From an uncultured Bacteroidota bacterium (lineage in GTDB: Bacteria; Bacteroidota; Bacteroidia; Flavobacteriales; Flavobacteriaceae): DNA of 64,000 nucleotides. The stretch is taken from the NCBI GenBank assembly GCA_913062555.1, contig CAJXVU010000003.1:1-64000 (forward strand). Reading direction: 5' to 3'. Position numbers and translations under genes: made by a program. The notes under the pieces were generated by a model. It was not told the DNA's origin and did not search any database. It saw only the letters and a list, made by a program, of their open reading frames with translations. This document shows, piece by piece, positions 63,024 to 64,000 of the stretch. Each line of letters starts with the position of its first letter. The stretch's first letter is position 1.

Positions 63024-64000
63024 ATGTTAGACAAACAACACATCATCAATCGTTTTATTAGTTATATCACAATCGACACTGAAAGTGATCCAAACAGCGA
63101 CAGTACACCGAGTACAGAAAAACAATGGGACTTGGCCAACAAACTAGTTGAAGAATTAAAACAAATTGGGCTACAGGATGTTAGCATTGATGAGAACGCC
63201 TATATTATGGCTACATTACCTAGCAACGTTCCACATGATGTGCCTACTATTGGATTTGTCTCTCATTTTGATACCTCTCCAGATTTTACTGCTGCAAATG
63301 TTAATCCTCAAATAATAGAAAATTATGACGGTGAAGACATTGTATTAAATACCGAACAAAATATTATTTTATCCCCGAGCTATTTTGATGATTTACTCCT
63401 TTATAAAGGACAAACATTGATCACTACAGATGGCACGACCTTATTAGGGGCAGATGATAAAGCTGGTATCTGTGAAATTGTTAGTGCTATGGAATTTTTA
63501 ATCCAAAACCCCGACATTAAACATGGAACCATTAGGGTGGGTTTTACCCCTGATGAAGAAATTGGTCGTGGTGCACATAAATTTGACGTTGCTAAATTTA
63601 ATGCTGATTGGGCTTACACTATGGATGGGAGTCAAGTTGGAGAATTAGAATACGAAAATTTTAATGCTGCTGGAGCTAAAGTTAAAGTAAATGGTAAAAT
63701 TGTCCACCCTGGATACGCGAAAGGAAAAATGGTCAATTCCATGCATTATGCTACAGAATTTATCAATAGACTTCCCAAAGAAGAACGCCCGGAACATACC
63801 GAAGGTTATGAAGGGTTTTTCCATTTACATGATATGAAGGGGCAAGTAGAAACGACCTATTTAGAATATATTATTCGAGATCATGACAGGAATCTATTTG
63901 AAGCCCGAAAGCAATTAATGCAAAATATAGCAAATACTATGAATGCTGAATATGGATCTACAGTTATTGAACTTGAGATAAAAGATCAATATTACAATAT
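63024..64000 (+). CDS. pepT: tripeptide aminopeptidase (peptidase T), 5' part
   Basis: The 325 codons visible begin [21 protein letters not shown] and the gene runs off the right edge (family length about 410). This M20-family zinc peptidase removes the N-terminal residue of tripeptides in the cytoplasm. Metal and catalytic parts visible are [25 protein letters not shown] and [27 protein letters not shown] starts the dimerisation domain, with [11 protein letters not shown] after it. Confidence 0.95.
   Translation, partial: MLDKQHIINRFISYITIDTESDPNSDSTPSTEKQWDLANKLVEELKQIGLQDVSIDENAYIMATLPSNVPHDVPTIGFVSHFDTSPDFTAANVNPQIIENYDGEDIVLNTEQNIILSPSYFDDLLLYKGQTLITTDGTTLLGADDKAGICEIVSAMEFLIQNPDIKHGTIRVGFTPDEEIGRGAHKFDVAKFNADWAYTMDGSQVGELEYENFNAAGAKVKVNGKIVHPGYAKGKMVNSMHYATEFINRLPKEERPEHTEGYEGFFHLHDMKGQVETTYLEYIIRDHDRNLFEARKQLMQNIANTMNAEYGSTVIELEIKDQYYN

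Overview
The window is AT-rich chromosomal DNA from a member of the Bacteroidota, most likely a marine-type Flavobacteriaceae. The evidence is threefold. Promoters follow the TTG-N18/20-TAnnTTTG pattern of this phylum and purine-rich ribosome binding sites are mostly absent. Several gene orders and families are typical of flavobacteria: split transketolase, a SurA-type triplet before moxR, DUF3570/DUF4266 with apbE, and a cysteine-free TGT. No phage, transposase or CRISPR array was seen.

Layout. Positions 1-918 hold the first bases of a 16S rRNA gene, reading off the left edge, behind four tandem promoters. Positions 919-14179 form a nitrate/nitrite assimilation island. A leftward arm carries cobA, a NarK/NasA transporter, a NarL-type regulator, a nitrate reductase fused to its own flavoprotein electron donor, and a rubredoxin protein. 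A divergent rightward arm carries nirB, nirD, a DUF4202 gene and a histidine kinase. Four of its promoters carry a similar box 7-8 nt upstream of the -7 element. Positions 14253-17456 are thrS-infC-rpmI-rplT, with infC apparently starting at ATA.

Positions 17527-24091 are an accessory stretch. It holds a tiny repeat peptide, a membrane TolB-like/TPR protein, a caspase-like protease fused to a serine hydrolase and TPRs, a membrane TIR protein and a small membrane coiled-coil protein. It resembles an uncharacterised signalling or defence module and is the best candidate for a new system. It abuts a membrane class III cyclase that is translationally coupled to a GATase-like gene.

Positions 26571-44678 are mostly housekeeping: dnaB, accA, an EamA permease, LptF/G, tgt, transketolase halves, an S4 protein, a phosphoribosyltransferase, aroK, tRNA-Lys and tRNA-Leu, a Crp-type regulator, aconitase and moxR. 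Lipoproteins are interspersed, including one with two RskA-C-like domains. Positions 44682-54889 hold three periplasmic folding factors, a sulfatase, guaB with a striking repeated dyad upstream, a sterol-desaturase family enzyme, a 46-residue cysteine-rich peptide and ferritin. Positions 54976-60686 form an extracytoplasmic flavin/thiol redox locus: DUF3570, DUF4266, ApbE, thioredoxin, a membrane protein, a flavinylation-motif protein and a porin. The window ends with HMG-CoA lyase, pyrD and the start of pepT.

All calls come from reading the sequence and from family knowledge. No database search was run, so family names are by recognition.
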